NCBI GenBank assembly: GCA_002841625.1
Contig: PHAG01000002.1
Coordinates: 248,001 to 312,000 of the forward strand
Source of the DNA: Firmicutes bacterium HGW-Firmicutes-1
GTDB lineage: Bacteria > Bacillota > Clostridia > Lachnospirales > Vallitaleaceae
DNA length: 64,000 bases
Reading direction: 5' to 3'
Shown here piece by piece: positions 51,931 through 60,952 of the stretch. The position numbers and the translations under genes are program-made. The notes beneath the pieces are model-generated. The model did no database searches. It had not been told where the DNA came from and saw only the letters and a list, made by a program, of their open reading frames with translations. Position 1 is the stretch's first letter. Each line of letters begins with the position of its first letter.

Positions 51931-51994
51931 CGAAAGGTACCAATAATAGTTTTGCAACGAGTAATTATTGAAACCCGTAGAGGTGAGGTTATAA

Positions 51995-52930
51995 ATGAAA
52001 TCCTATATAATTAGTTCTATTGAAGAGAACCAACGTGTAGATAAATACATAATGAAAGTTTTGGGAAAAGCATCTAAAAGCTTTATTTATAAAATGTTCC
52101 GTAAAAAAAACATTAAGTTAAATGATAAGAAAATTGAAGGTCATGAGATATTAATGGAAGGCGATGAAATTAAAATCTTTTTTTCCGACGATACTTTTGA
52201 AACCTTTAAAAAAGAAGAAGATCGTAAAGTTGCAACATCGATTACCTTTACAATTTTATTTGAAGATGAAAATTTGCTTGTATGTAATAAACCTGTTGGC
52301 TTATTATCTCAACCAGACGGCAAGGGCGAGAATTTAGTTGATCAAATTGAGAGCTATTTGAATATGAAAGAAAGTAGCTTTAAGCCTGGGATTTGTAATC
52401 GATTAGATCGTAACACAAGTGGAATTATTATTGCAGGCAAGAATATAAAAGCTCTTCAATTGATAAATGGTGCAATCGCATCGAGGGCTGTTGAGAAACT
52501 GTATCTAACAATTGTGAAAGGTGTTATTACCGATGAAAATACCATTGAAGGGTATTTGCTTAAGGATGAAGCTACGAATAAGGTAACGATCCATCTACAA
52601 CCTAAGGGTGACTTTATTAAAACAATCTATAAACCAATTAAAAATAACGGGGATTATACGTTGTTACAGGTTAAGATCATAACAGGGAAGTCACACCAAA
52701 TAAGAGCGCACCTTCAAAGCATTGGACATCCTATTGTAGGAGATCACAAATATGGTGATTCAAAGGTTAACAGATATTTTGATAAGCACTTTCATTTGAA
52801 CAATCAATTATTGCATGCCTATAAATTTGAAATTTTAGAAATTGAGGGGCAGCTTCATTACTTAAACAATAAGCAATTTGAAGCGCCTTTAACAGCACAA
52901 TTTGATACAATTGTGACGGAATTGTTTTGA
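51995..52930 (+). CDS. RluA family pseudouridine synthase
   Basis: A 311-residue enzyme that isomerises uridine in rRNA or tRNA. An N-terminal S4 domain (KYIMKVLGKASKSFIYKMFR and KNIKLNDKKIEGHEIL) precedes the RluA catalytic domain, with NKPVGLLSQPD and the catalytic Asp in ICNRLDRNTSGIIIAGK, then KTIYKPIKN and the closing TGKSHQIRAHLQSIGHPIVGD. It belongs to the RluC/D-like group with S4; the target uridine is not decidable. queG starts 11 bases after its stop. Confidence 0.92.
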   Translation: MKSYIISSIEENQRVDKYIMKVLGKASKSFIYKMFRKKNIKLNDKKIEGHEILMEGDEIKIFFSDDTFETFKKEEDRKVATSITFTILFEDENLLVCNKPVGLLSQPDGKGENLVDQIESYLNMKESSFKPGICNRLDRNTSGIIIAGKNIKALQLINGAIASRAVEKLYLTIVKGVITDENTIEGYLLKDEATNKVTIHLQPKGDFIKTIYKPIKNNGDYTLLQVKIITGKSHQIRAHLQSIGHPIVGDHKYGDSKVNRYFDKHFHLNNQLLHAYKFEILEIEGQLHYLNNKQFEAPLTAQFDTIVTELF

Positions 52931-52941
52931 GGCTGACAAAT

Positions 52942-53946
52942 ATGAATATTAATCAATCAATCATACAATATGCAAAAGAAATAAGCATTGATAAAATTGG
53001 GTTTTGCCGAGCAAATACAGATTTAGAAAGAAATCAACTCAAGGGAGCGCAAAGCTTTATTGTGATTTTAGAAAGCTACAATCTGTATTTAACAAATGAA
53101 AAATCAACAATATTACATGGCAAAATGTCAAAAGCAGCAATTTTTGAAGACTATCATAAAATAGTAAACAGAAAACTAGAGCTTTTGCAACGTTTTTTAA
53201 GTGATGGTTTTCATTGTAATTCTAAATTATACTGTGATACGAGTCTTTTTTCTGATAGAAGTCTGGCGGTTAGGGCTGGATTAGGTGTCATTGGGAAAAA
53301 TACTTTTTTAATCAATGAAGATTACGGAACAGCAACTTTTATTGGATATTTACTAACAGATATGAAGCTTGAATATTATGATTCAGAAATAAGGAATGAT
53401 TATTGCGAGGGTTGTAGTATATGTTTAAATGCATGCCCGAGTAAAGCCATAGGAGTAGATAAACAGTTTCATATTGATTTATGCATATCTAAATTAACGC
53501 AAGCCAAGGAAGTTCCTGAAGAATTAAAAAAATTAATGAGTAATTCACTATATGGATGTGACATATGCCAATTGGCATGCCCGTCTAATCATCCTAAGAA
53601 TAAAAACAGTGTAAAAGAGAGCATTATTGAAGAATACTATGATTTAGATTTTCTTTTATCTATGAATAATGCAATCTTTAAGGATACAATAGGAAAAACG
53701 GCTGCAGGTTGGAAAGGTAAGAAAACCCTTCAAAGAAATGGGATTATTGCTTTAGGTAATCATGACAGCCAAGAAAGTGTTCGAATTTTGAACAAATTTT
53801 ATCAAGATATAAGAATCGATATTAGAATGGAGATTGTTCATTCATTAGGACGTATCGGTTCAATAGAAGCAAAACAAGTACTAAAAGAGAAGCATGCAAC
53901 AGAAAAAAATGAAGAGGTAAGGCTACTCATTCACAAATACCTTTGA
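52942..53946 (+). CDS. queG: Epoxyqueuosine reductase
   Basis: Last step of queuosine synthesis in tRNA, reducing epoxyqueuosine with cobalamin and 4Fe-4S clusters. The 334-residue product has the N-terminal cobalamin-binding domain (FCRANTDLERNQLK, YCDTSLFSDRSLAVRAGLG), two ferredoxin-type clusters (CEGCSICLNACPSKAI and CDICQLACPSN) and C-terminal HEAT-like repeats (LQRNGIIALGNHDSQESVRI). A TTG start at 52927 would overlap the preceding gene; ATG 52942, after TGAGG, is more likely. No other que gene is in the window. Confidence 0.93.
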   Translation: MNINQSIIQYAKEISIDKIGFCRANTDLERNQLKGAQSFIVILESYNLYLTNEKSTILHGKMSKAAIFEDYHKIVNRKLELLQRFLSDGFHCNSKLYCDTSLFSDRSLAVRAGLGVIGKNTFLINEDYGTATFIGYLLTDMKLEYYDSEIRNDYCEGCSICLNACPSKAIGVDKQFHIDLCISKLTQAKEVPEELKKLMSNSLYGCDICQLACPSNHPKNKNSVKESIIEEYYDLDFLLSMNNAIFKDTIGKTAAGWKGKKTLQRNGIIALGNHDSQESVRILNKFYQDIRIDIRMEIVHSLGRIGSIEAKQVLKEKHATEKNEEVRLLIHKYL

Positions 53947-53960
53947 TAAGGTGGGATATT

Positions 53961-54494
53961 ATGGCTTGGCAATCAAGAGGTTTAAGAGGAAGTGCACTTG
54001 AAGAGTTAATAAATCTAACGAACGAAAAATATAGAGAGCATGGGTTAGCTCTCATTCAAAAGATTCCAACCCCAATAAAGCCAATAAAATTAGATCAAGA
54101 AAAAGGACATATTTCTTTAGCATATTTTGAAAAAAGAAGCACTGTTGACTATATTGGAGTAGTTCAAGGAATACCTATTTGTTTTGAAGCAAAAGAAACA
54201 ACAAAAAATGAATTGCCCTTACAAAACATTCATCAACATCAACTCGATTTTATGTCAGATTTTGAGAAACAAGAAGGAATTGCTTTTTTAATTGTTTTTT
54301 TTGCACTTCATAATGAATATTATTATTTACCTTATTGCCAGTTGAATGAATTTTTTGAACAAGTTAAAATGGGAAGCAAAAAATCCATTCCCTATGAAGC
54401 GTTTCAAAAACAATATAAAATCGAAACAAAATCGGGTTACTATCTACACTATTTAGAGCCGCTTGGGGCCTTTCTAAACGATAAAGGTAAATAA
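53961..54494 (+). CDS. recU: Holliday junction resolvase RecU
   Basis: Structure-specific endonuclease that resolves Holliday junctions in Firmicutes. The 177-residue product shows SRGLRGSALEELINLTN, IQKIPTPIKPI, FEKRSTVDYIGVVQGIPICF (catalytic Asp) and EAKETTKN (catalytic Glu and Lys), then IHQHQLDFMSDFEKQEGIAF, all in the RecU order. ATG 53961 follows AAGGTGGG; an upstream ATG at 53943 overlaps queG. In Bacillus recU is paired with ponA; here it is not. Confidence 0.92.
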   Translation: MAWQSRGLRGSALEELINLTNEKYREHGLALIQKIPTPIKPIKLDQEKGHISLAYFEKRSTVDYIGVVQGIPICFEAKETTKNELPLQNIHQHQLDFMSDFEKQEGIAFLIVFFALHNEYYYLPYCQLNEFFEQVKMGSKKSIPYEAFQKQYKIETKSGYYLHYLEPLGAFLNDKGK

Positions 54495-54520
54495 AATACC
54501 CCTATTATGATAAAAATTGT

Positions 54521-54549
54521 TTGCAAAAGCAAGCATTAAACTATATAAT
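54521..54549 (+). promoter_or_regulatory. Candidate sigma-A promoter for the SleB-like hydrolase gene
   Basis: TTGCAA (54521-54526), a 17-base spacer and TATAAT (54544-54549), 65 bases before the ATG. Confidence 0.6.
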
Positions 54550-54613
54550 CTTAATAGGTCTAAAGAAAATGGGAAGAATATACAAATGACACCTAATTCT
54601 TGAGAGGTATTTT

Positions 54614-55429
54614 ATGAAAAAAATAATGATGATTTTAGTTTCAATTGTTTTACTAGTAGGTTCGTATACTTTTTGTGCAGGTAGTTCAAAAGGCATACCA
54701 ATTACTATGTACCTAAATGGAAGCTTTATATCAACCGATGTACTACCATTTAAATCTAACGGAACGACTTATGTTCCAATCAAACCACTTACTGATGCTC
54801 TTGGAATCACTGAAGTGATGTTTGAAAAAGAAGATAATAGCGTTACAATTGTTGATAGTAATAAAACAATTAAGCTTTTTATTGATCAAAGCATTGTCTG
54901 GGTAAATGAAAGAGAATATTATATTAACGCTAGGCCTACAATTGTAAACAATCGAGCTATGGTTCCACTGGAGTTTATTGCTGAAAACTTCGGTTGTAAA
55001 ATTTCTTGGGACAAGCTAACAGGCTCAATTAATATAACAAAAGAAGGTTTGCAGATTGCTAAAAACACATCAAAAGACAGCTATACCCCTGATGATGTGC
55101 TTTGGTTGTCAAGGATTGTTCATGTTGAGGCCAAAGGTACGGAATATGAATGTAAGCTTGCGGTTGCGAATGTAGTGCTGAATAGAAAAAACAGTGGTGT
55201 TTTTCCAAATACAATTTATGGAGTGATTTTTCACCCGGGTCAATTTCCACCGGCTCATAAAAGTGGATTTTCTAGCCTAATACCATATGAGGGTTCCATT
55301 ATTGCAGCAAAAGATGCTTTAAATGGAAAAAACAATATTTCTAGAAGTTTGTATTTTAACAATAGACCGTTTGGTTCAAAATCAAACGATCTTTACAAGA
55401 TTATTGATGGCGAATATTTTTATTATTAG
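54614..55429 (+). CDS. Secreted cell-wall hydrolase, SleB-like, with copper-amine-oxidase-N domain
   Basis: A 271-residue exported protein. Residues 1-24 are a signal peptide (IMMILVSIVLLVGSYTFCAG). Residues about 30-145 form a copper amine oxidase N-terminal-like domain (TTYVPIKPLTDALGITEVMF, RAMVPLEFIAENFGCKISWD). Residues about 155-271 are a Hydrolase_2/SleB domain with LSRIVHVEAKGTEYECKLAV (catalytic Glu expected in VEA), AVANVVLNRKNSGVFPNTIY and FPPAHKSGF. SleB-type enzymes cut spore cortex or vegetative peptidoglycan; the stalk domain suggests surface attachment. The same stalk domain is in the GH26-like protein at 36426. Confidence 0.88.
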   Translation: MKKIMMILVSIVLLVGSYTFCAGSSKGIPITMYLNGSFISTDVLPFKSNGTTYVPIKPLTDALGITEVMFEKEDNSVTIVDSNKTIKLFIDQSIVWVNEREYYINARPTIVNNRAMVPLEFIAENFGCKISWDKLTGSINITKEGLQIAKNTSKDSYTPDDVLWLSRIVHVEAKGTEYECKLAVANVVLNRKNSGVFPNTIYGVIFHPGQFPPAHKSGFSSLIPYEGSIIAAKDALNGKNNISRSLYFNNRPFGSKSNDLYKIIDGEYFYY

Positions 55430-55453
55430 AATTTTATTTGTGGAGGAAGAACA

Positions 55454-55678
55454 ATGGAATTAAGAGAAGTGCTTAGCGTGTTAGATATTTTTGCTTTAGT
55501 TTTTTTTATAATCTTATGTATTCTTGCAATGATTAAACCCAAAAAGGCATTTGAGCTTCTTAGAAACAAAAAGAAGAAAGATATCATACCTGATCCTAAG
55601 GTATATAATAAAGTAAGACTATATGCAGCTATTTTTTTATTATTAGCGGGCATTGGACTTGCCGAATTATTTATATAA
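55454..55678 (+). CDS. Small two-TM membrane protein (74 aa)
   Basis: A 74-residue protein with two hydrophobic helices (ALVFFIILCILAMIKP and LYAAIFLLLAGIGLAELFI) linked by a basic loop (KKAFELLRNKKKKD, then PDPKVYNKVR). The helix-KP-x-loop-helix pattern resembles small DUF6199-like membrane proteins, but I would not insist on that. RBS TGGAGGAAG is strong. It follows the SleB-like gene by 24 bases, so it is likely co-transcribed, and is closed by a terminator. Confidence 0.72.
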   Translation: MELREVLSVLDIFALVFFIILCILAMIKPKKAFELLRNKKKKDIIPDPKVYNKVRLYAAIFLLLAGIGLAELFI

Positions 55679-55704
55679 ACCACAATTAGACTTGTATTAT
55701 GATT

Positions 55705-55732
55705 AGCTAGCTTGATAAGAGCTAGCTTTTTA
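55705..55732 (+). terminator. Rho-independent terminator before the his operon
   Basis: AGCTAGC (55705-55711) pairs with GCTAGCT (55721-55727), followed by TTTTTA. Confidence 0.78.
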
Positions 55733-55759
55733 TGATTAACTAGTTGCATAAAAAATTAG

Positions 55760-55788
55760 TTGACATTCAAAAATGTATCGAATATAAT
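55760..55788 (+). promoter_or_regulatory. Consensus sigma-A promoter of the histidine operon
   Basis: Perfect TTGACA (55760-55765), a 17-base spacer and perfect TATAAT (55783-55788). The leader to hisZ would be about 67 nt, too short for a T-box, and no T-box features were seen. Confidence 0.85.
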
Positions 55789-55861
55789 AAAAATTAGTTT
55801 AGTGAATTAGCAAATTAGTAATGCGATACTTTAACGTGGTAAAATTACAGGAGGAAATAAC

Positions 55862-57172
55862 ATGATTGACCGTTTGCTGCATACACCAGATGGAGTAAGA
55901 GATATACATTTGGTTGAAGCTTCAAGAAAAAACGAACTACAAAATAGGATACTTAGCATATTTCATTCATATGGATTTAAAGATGTTCAAACACCTACCT
56001 TTGAATATATAGATATTTTTAGCAAAGAAAGAGGTACGATTGATACGAAAATGATGTACAAATTCTTTGATAGAGATGGAAATATATTGGCATTACGACC
56101 TGATATTACTCCATCAATTGCTCGGTTTGTAGCATCAACCTTCGAGGACGATGGCTTACCAAAAAGAATTTGCTATCTTGGAAATACTTTTAGAAATAAC
56201 GAAAGTTATCAAGGTAAGTTAAGAGAATTTACACAAGCTGGTGTAGAATTTATTGGTGTAGATAGTGCTGATGCAGACGCAGAAATCATTGCTGTTGTTG
56301 TAAACAGTTTGCTTGCATCAGGGCTTGAAGAATTTCAAATTGATATAGGATTGGCTAGTTTTTTCAAAGGGTTAGTTGAGGAAGCTGGTTTAGATGCTTC
56401 CTATGAGGAAGAGCTTCGAAGATTAATTGATGAAAAGAACTATATCGCTACAGAAGAGCTTCTCCAAAGCTTGCATTTAGATCAAGAACATAAAAGTACT
56501 TTATTGGATTTGCCTAAGCTATTTGGATCTATAGATGTACTCGTCCAAGCAAGAAAAATGACTGAAAATAAAAGAGCATTGGATGCTCTTGATAGATTAG
56601 AGAAAATTTATGAGATTCTTTCGGATTATGGAATAGAAAATTATATTTCTATTGATCTAGGGATGGTAAGTCAAATTAATTATTACACAGGTATTGTTTT
56701 TAGAGGATATACCTATGGAACAGGCGTTGCAATTGCTGATGGAGGACGATATGACTCTTTAATTGGACAATTTGGTCATGATGAGCCAGCTGTTGGTTTT
56801 GCTATTATTATTGATGAATTAATGGCTGCATTAGAGAGCCAAGAAATAATATTGCCTACAGAGGAAATTAATACACTCTTAATTTATAATTCACTTTCCA
56901 GAAAAATTGCGATTGGAATAGCTGAAAGCATGAGATATCAAGAAATGAATATTGAAATTGGACTATTAGAGGAAACTATAGAAAAGAATATTGAATATGG
57001 TAAGAAGCATGAGATAGGTGGCATTATGAATTTTATTTCAGAAGAAGAGGTAGAATTGATTAATTTGAAAACCAATGAGAGATCAGTAATATTAGTATCA
57101 GAGTTATTTGAAGATCACCAGGAAGAAGAACATCAGCATGAGCACGAGTATGAGAAGGATGGTGAAGCTTAA
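55862..57172 (+). CDS. hisZ: ATP phosphoribosyltransferase regulatory subunit HisZ, with histidine-rich tail
   Basis: Regulatory partner of short-form HisG, derived from a histidyl-tRNA synthetase catalytic fold. The 436-residue protein has [50 protein letters not shown], and [25 protein letters not shown], all aaRS-like. It ends with an unusual acidic, histidine-containing tail ([17 protein letters not shown], four His codons) right before the junction with hisG. Its stop codon overlaps the hisG ATG by one base. RBS AGGAGG precedes the ATG. First gene of the operon. Confidence 0.95.
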   Translation: MIDRLLHTPDGVRDIHLVEASRKNELQNRILSIFHSYGFKDVQTPTFEYIDIFSKERGTIDTKMMYKFFDRDGNILALRPDITPSIARFVASTFEDDGLPKRICYLGNTFRNNESYQGKLREFTQAGVEFIGVDSADADAEIIAVVVNSLLASGLEEFQIDIGLASFFKGLVEEAGLDASYEEELRRLIDEKNYIATEELLQSLHLDQEHKSTLLDLPKLFGSIDVLVQARKMTENKRALDALDRLEKIYEILSDYGIENYISIDLGMVSQINYYTGIVFRGYTYGTGVAIADGGRYDSLIGQFGHDEPAVGFAIIIDELMAALESQEIILPTEEINTLLIYNSLSRKIAIGIAESMRYQEMNIEIGLLEETIEKNIEYGKKHEIGGIMNFISEEEVELINLKTNERSVILVSELFEDHQEEEHQHEHEYEKDGEA

Positions 57173-57804
57173 TGAGATATTTAACAATAGCATTGGCTAA
57201 GGGAAGACTTGCAAAAAAAGCAATGTCTATGCTTGAAGAAATCGGTATAACCTGTGATGAAATGAAAGAAGATTCCAGAAGACTGATCTTCACAAATGAG
57301 GAGCTTAAATTAAAGTTTTTCCTTGCTAAGGCGAATGATGTTCCAACTTATGTAGAGTATGGGTCTGCAGACATTGGAATAGTAGGGAAAGATACTATTT
57401 TAGAAGAAAAAAGGAATTTATATGAAGTAGTTGATTTGGGTTTTGGAAAGTGCAATATGGTAGTTGCTGGTCCAAAGGCGATGGAAGAAAAGCTGAAATA
57501 TAGCAATACAATAAGGGTTGCTACTAAATACCCTAATATTGCAAAGGATTACTTTTATAATAAAAAAAATCAAAAGGTTGATATTATAAAACTCAATGGG
57601 TCTATAGAACTAGCACCATTGGTTGGTCTATCAGAAGTAATCGTAGACATTGTGGAAACGGGATCAACACTTAAGGAAAATGGTTTGGTAATATTAGATA
57701 CTATTTGTTCATTATCAGCTAGAATGGTAGTAAATAGAGTTAGTATGAAAATGGAAGGTGAACGTATTAATAAAATAGTTGAGGGTCTGAGAAATTTAAA
57801 ATAA
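57172..57804 (+). CDS. hisG: ATP phosphoribosyltransferase, short form
   Basis: First step of histidine synthesis, joining ATP and PRPP. The 210-residue product is the short HisG lacking the C-terminal regulatory domain, which explains the presence of HisZ. Motifs: [54 protein letters not shown] and [20 protein letters not shown] with [10 protein letters not shown]. It shares one base with hisZ, so translation is coupled. Confidence 0.97.
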   Translation: MRYLTIALAKGRLAKKAMSMLEEIGITCDEMKEDSRRLIFTNEELKLKFFLAKANDVPTYVEYGSADIGIVGKDTILEEKRNLYEVVDLGFGKCNMVVAGPKAMEEKLKYSNTIRVATKYPNIAKDYFYNKKNQKVDIIKLNGSIELAPLVGLSEVIVDIVETGSTLKENGLVILDTICSLSARMVVNRVSMKMEGERINKIVEGLRNLK

Positions 57805-57823
57805 TCCTCAAGGAGGTATGCAC

Positions 57824-59128
57824 ATGAAAATATTTAATTTTAAAGATGGACAAAGAATTGATATTAAAAAAATGTTAATTGAACGTGCTCCAATGAGCTA
57901 TGGTAGGTATGAGGAGCAAGTTGCTAAAATAATTGAAGAGATTAAGATAAATGGTGATAGTGCGGTTATTGAATTTAGCAAACAATTTGATGGCGTATCC
58001 TTAGAAATGAATACAATAAAAGTAACAAAAGAGGATATTGATTTTGCATATTCACAAGTAGAACCTACTATAATAGAAGTTATTAAAAGAGCCAAGTTTC
58101 GTATAGAGGCATTTCATAACAAACAAAAAACCTATAGTTGGTTTGATACCAGCGAAAAAGGAGCGATTCTTGGTCAAAAGGTTACCCCTATTGAAAGTGT
58201 TGGAGTTTATGTTCCTGGTGGTAAGGCTGTGTATCCTTCCTCGGTACTCATGAATGTATTACCTGCAATCGTTGCAGGAGTTGAGAAAATAGTAATGGTT
58301 ACACCCCCTTCAAAGGAATTAGAAGGACGTATTAATCCGCTAACCTTAGTTGCAGCTGATCTATGTGGTATTCATGAAATATACAAGGTAGGTGGAGCAC
58401 AGGCAATTGCTGCCCTTGCCTTTGGTACACAGATAATACCTAAGGTAGATAAAATTGTTGGACCAGGAAACATATTTGTTGCTTTGGCCAAAAAAGCTGT
58501 TTATGGGCATGCCAGTATTGATTCTATAGCAGGACCAAGTGAGGTGTTGGTAATTGCTGATGCCTCAGCAAATGCAAAATTTGTTGCAGCAGATTTATTA
58601 TCTCAAGCAGAACATGACGAGCTTGCTTCTGCTGTCCTGGTAACTACTGATGAAGCACTGGCTTATGAAGTAGAAAAAGAAATTATAAGACAAACAGGGT
58701 ATTTATCTAGACATGAAATTATAAAGGCTTCCTTAGATAAATTTGGTGCAATCATTATTGTTGATTCATTGCAGGAAGCAGTTGATATCTGCAATGATAT
58801 TGCGCCAGAACATTTGGAATTATGTGTAAAGGAACCATTTTCTGTGATGCCAATGATTAAAAATGCTGGAGCAATCTTTTTGGGAGATTATAGTCCAGAA
58901 CCATTGGGTGACTATATGGCGGGACCTAACCATGTACTACCTACGAATGGTACTGCAAAGTTCTTTTCACCACTTAATGTTGATGATTTTGTCAAGAAAT
59001 CTAGCATCATATCATTTGATGAAGATGCATTAGCATTATTAAAAGATGATATCATTACCTTTGCTAATGCAGAATTTTTAACGGCACATGCCAATTCTAT
59101 AAAAGTGAGGTTTGAAGATGATAAATAA
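57824..59128 (+). CDS. hisD: Histidinol dehydrogenase
   Basis: Zinc- and NAD-dependent enzyme making histidine from histidinol. The product of about 434 residues has SVGVYVPGGKAVYPSSVLMN, GGAQAIAALAFGT, VGPGNIFVALAKKAVYG, DSIAGPSEVLVIAD, LLSQAEHDELASA and DYMAGPNHVLPTNGTA. Two ATGs are possible (57818, 57824); the second is 7 bases after AGGAGG and is preferred. It overlaps hisC by 11 bases. Confidence 0.96.
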   Translation: MKIFNFKDGQRIDIKKMLIERAPMSYGRYEEQVAKIIEEIKINGDSAVIEFSKQFDGVSLEMNTIKVTKEDIDFAYSQVEPTIIEVIKRAKFRIEAFHNKQKTYSWFDTSEKGAILGQKVTPIESVGVYVPGGKAVYPSSVLMNVLPAIVAGVEKIVMVTPPSKELEGRINPLTLVAADLCGIHEIYKVGGAQAIAALAFGTQIIPKVDKIVGPGNIFVALAKKAVYGHASIDSIAGPSEVLVIADASANAKFVAADLLSQAEHDELASAVLVTTDEALAYEVEKEIIRQTGYLSRHEIIKASLDKFGAIIIVDSLQEAVDICNDIAPEHLELCVKEPFSVMPMIKNAGAIFLGDYSPEPLGDYMAGPNHVLPTNGTAKFFSPLNVDDFVKKSSIISFDEDALALLKDDIITFANAEFLTAHANSIKVRFEDDK

Positions 59129-60185
59129 TTATTTGAGAAAAGATTTGTTAGATTTTAAAAATTACCATGTTCCGACCCTTGATTATAAAATAAAACTTGA
59201 TGCAAATGAAAACCCATTTTTTCACAGTGAGAATGTAATGGCTAAAGCAATAGAATGGCTTCAAGAAAAGGACAATTTAACTAGATATCCTGATAATAAT
59301 CAAAATAGTCTGCGTGAAAAGATTGGTACTACCTTTGGAGTTACAAAAGACAATGTAATTTGTGGTGTAGGTTCTGATCAAATTATTGAGTATATTCTTA
59401 AGGTTTTCATTGATCCTGGCGATACAATATTGGTTCCGAGTCCTTCCTTTAGTATGTATCAATTATCAAATACTCTAAACCATGGGAAAACCGTTGAATA
59501 TGAACTTGAGGATGATTTTTCATATAATATTGAGAAAATAATTGATTTGTATCAGATACATAATCCTAAAGTGATTTTTATCTGTTCTCCAAACAATCCG
59601 ACGGGTACAATTATTTCCAAAGCAAAACTCAAACAATTATTAGAGGTTGTAAAATGTCCAGTTGTAATAGATGAAGCTTATGGAGAATTTATTGATGATG
59701 GAATGATTTCTGAAATAAATTATCATAAGCAAATTGTAATACTAAAAACATTTTCAAAAGCATTTGGATTGGCGGGCTTAAGAGTTGGCTATGGAATAGG
59801 ATCCACATCAATGATTGATGCGATTAGTATTGCAAAAGCCCCTTACAATTTATCGAGTTTTTCCGCTGCTATGGCAGAAATGGTTTTAACTGATATCGAA
59901 TATTATAAAGAAAATATTAAGTTAATAAAAGAAAATAGAGATTATTTGTTTGAAAATCTAAAAAAAGTACCAGTAATCGATGAAGTATATCCGTCTGAAG
60001 GCAACTTTATATTAATTAAAGTAAAAGATACGGGTGTTGCAAACCATTTGCAGCATTTTAGAATTTTAGTAAGAGGATATGGGAATAGTGGTAGGCTAGC
60101 AAACTGTATTCGTCTTACGATTGGAAATAAAGAAGAGAATGAAATGCTTTTGAAAAGATTGAATGAATTTTACAAATTATTTTAA
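59118..60185 (+). CDS. hisC: Histidinol-phosphate aminotransferase
   Basis: PLP enzyme converting imidazole-acetol phosphate to histidinol phosphate. The 355-residue protein shows KLDANENPFFHSENV, RYPDNNQNSLREKIG, ICSPNNPTGTIISK, VIDEAYGEF and the PLP-lysine region LKTFSKAFGLAGLRVGYG. ATG 59118 follows GTGAGG inside the 3' end of hisD. The repeat copy B starts at its stop codon and separates it from hisB. Confidence 0.96.
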   Translation: MINNYLRKDLLDFKNYHVPTLDYKIKLDANENPFFHSENVMAKAIEWLQEKDNLTRYPDNNQNSLREKIGTTFGVTKDNVICGVGSDQIIEYILKVFIDPGDTILVPSPSFSMYQLSNTLNHGKTVEYELEDDFSYNIEKIIDLYQIHNPKVIFICSPNNPTGTIISKAKLKQLLEVVKCPVVIDEAYGEFIDDGMISEINYHKQIVILKTFSKAFGLAGLRVGYGIGSTSMIDAISIAKAPYNLSSFSAAMAEMVLTDIEYYKENIKLIKENRDYLFENLKKVPVIDEVYPSEGNFILIKVKDTGVANHLQHFRILVRGYGNSGRLANCIRLTIGNKEENEMLLKRLNEFYKLF

Positions 60186-60319
60186 CCGAATGGAATTAGT
60201 CCCCCACTTGAGGGAACTAATTCCAACATCGGAGGGGGTTCAATCACCCACCGATGTGCAAGCGAAGCTTGCATTCGGTTACGAAACTGTAGCGAATGCG
60301 GAGGTTTTGTAACATTGAT
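60183..60319 (+). repeat. Dispersed structured intergenic repeat, copy B, inside the his operon
   Basis: About 137 bases matching copy A at 4091-4234. It begins at the TAA of hisC (TAACCGAATGGAATTAGT) and ends GGAGGTTTTGTAACATTGA. The first two hairpins differ in sequence and arm length from copy A (GGAATTAGTCCC with GGGAACTAATTCC; ACATCGG with CCGATGT). The last 70 bases, TGCAAGCGAAGCTTGCATTC onward, are nearly identical. It separates hisC from hisB by 160 bases, the largest gap in the operon. Confidence 0.88.
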
Positions 60320-60348
60320 AGTCAATTAGTAGTATTGGAGGTATTATG

Positions 60349-60939
60349 ATGTTAAGAAAAACGAGTATCAAAAGAGAAACGAAAGAAACAACAATCGAAA
60401 TGGACTTTAATCTAGATGGAAGTGGCCTATATAGCATTGATTCCGGTGTTGGATTTTTCGACCATATGATGAACCATATTGCGAAACATGGATTCTTTGA
60501 TTTAGATCTAAGATGTAAGGGTGATTTATATATTGATTGTCATCATACAATTGAGGACATCGGTATTGTTTTTGGTAAATGTATTCAAGAAACGATTGGA
60601 AATAAGGAAGGTATCAAAAGATATGGATCAGCCATCATACCAATGGATGAAACCCTTGTACTATGTGCTCTTGACTTATCAGGGCGTCCATTTTTGAACT
60701 TTGATGTAGAGTTTTCTGCAATGAAGCTAGGAGATATGGATACAGAAATGATTGAAGAGTTTTTTAGAGCGGTTGCTGTGAATGGAGGAATGAATTTACA
60801 TATTAAATTATTAAATGGTAAAAATAATCATCACATCGCAGAAGGTATCTTTAAAGCATTTGCGAATGCGTTAGATACGGCTACCATGATAGATCAGAGA
60901 ATAGTAGGAACAAGATCAACGAAAGGCATGCTGGAATAA
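60349..60939 (+). CDS. hisB: Imidazoleglycerol-phosphate dehydratase
   Basis: Dehydrates imidazole glycerol phosphate. The product of about 196 residues has the metal-binding histidine motifs FFDHMMNHIAKHG, DCHHTIEDIGI and NNHHIAEGIFKAFANAL. It is the monofunctional enzyme without a phosphatase domain. ATG codons occur at 60346 and 60349; GGAGG at 60337-60341 gives better spacing to the second. It is followed by hisH after 13 bases. Confidence 0.96.
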   Translation: MLRKTSIKRETKETTIEMDFNLDGSGLYSIDSGVGFFDHMMNHIAKHGFFDLDLRCKGDLYIDCHHTIEDIGIVFGKCIQETIGNKEGIKRYGSAIIPMDETLVLCALDLSGRPFLNFDVEFSAMKLGDMDTEMIEEFFRAVAVNGGMNLHIKLLNGKNNHHIAEGIFKAFANALDTATMIDQRIVGTRSTKGMLE

Positions 60940-60952
60940 TAAGGAGATTAAA

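Noticed and set aside
55789-55861. T-box or his attenuator before hisZ
   Set aside because: The leader is only about 67 nt, with no T-box sequence, no leader peptide with His codons and no terminator.
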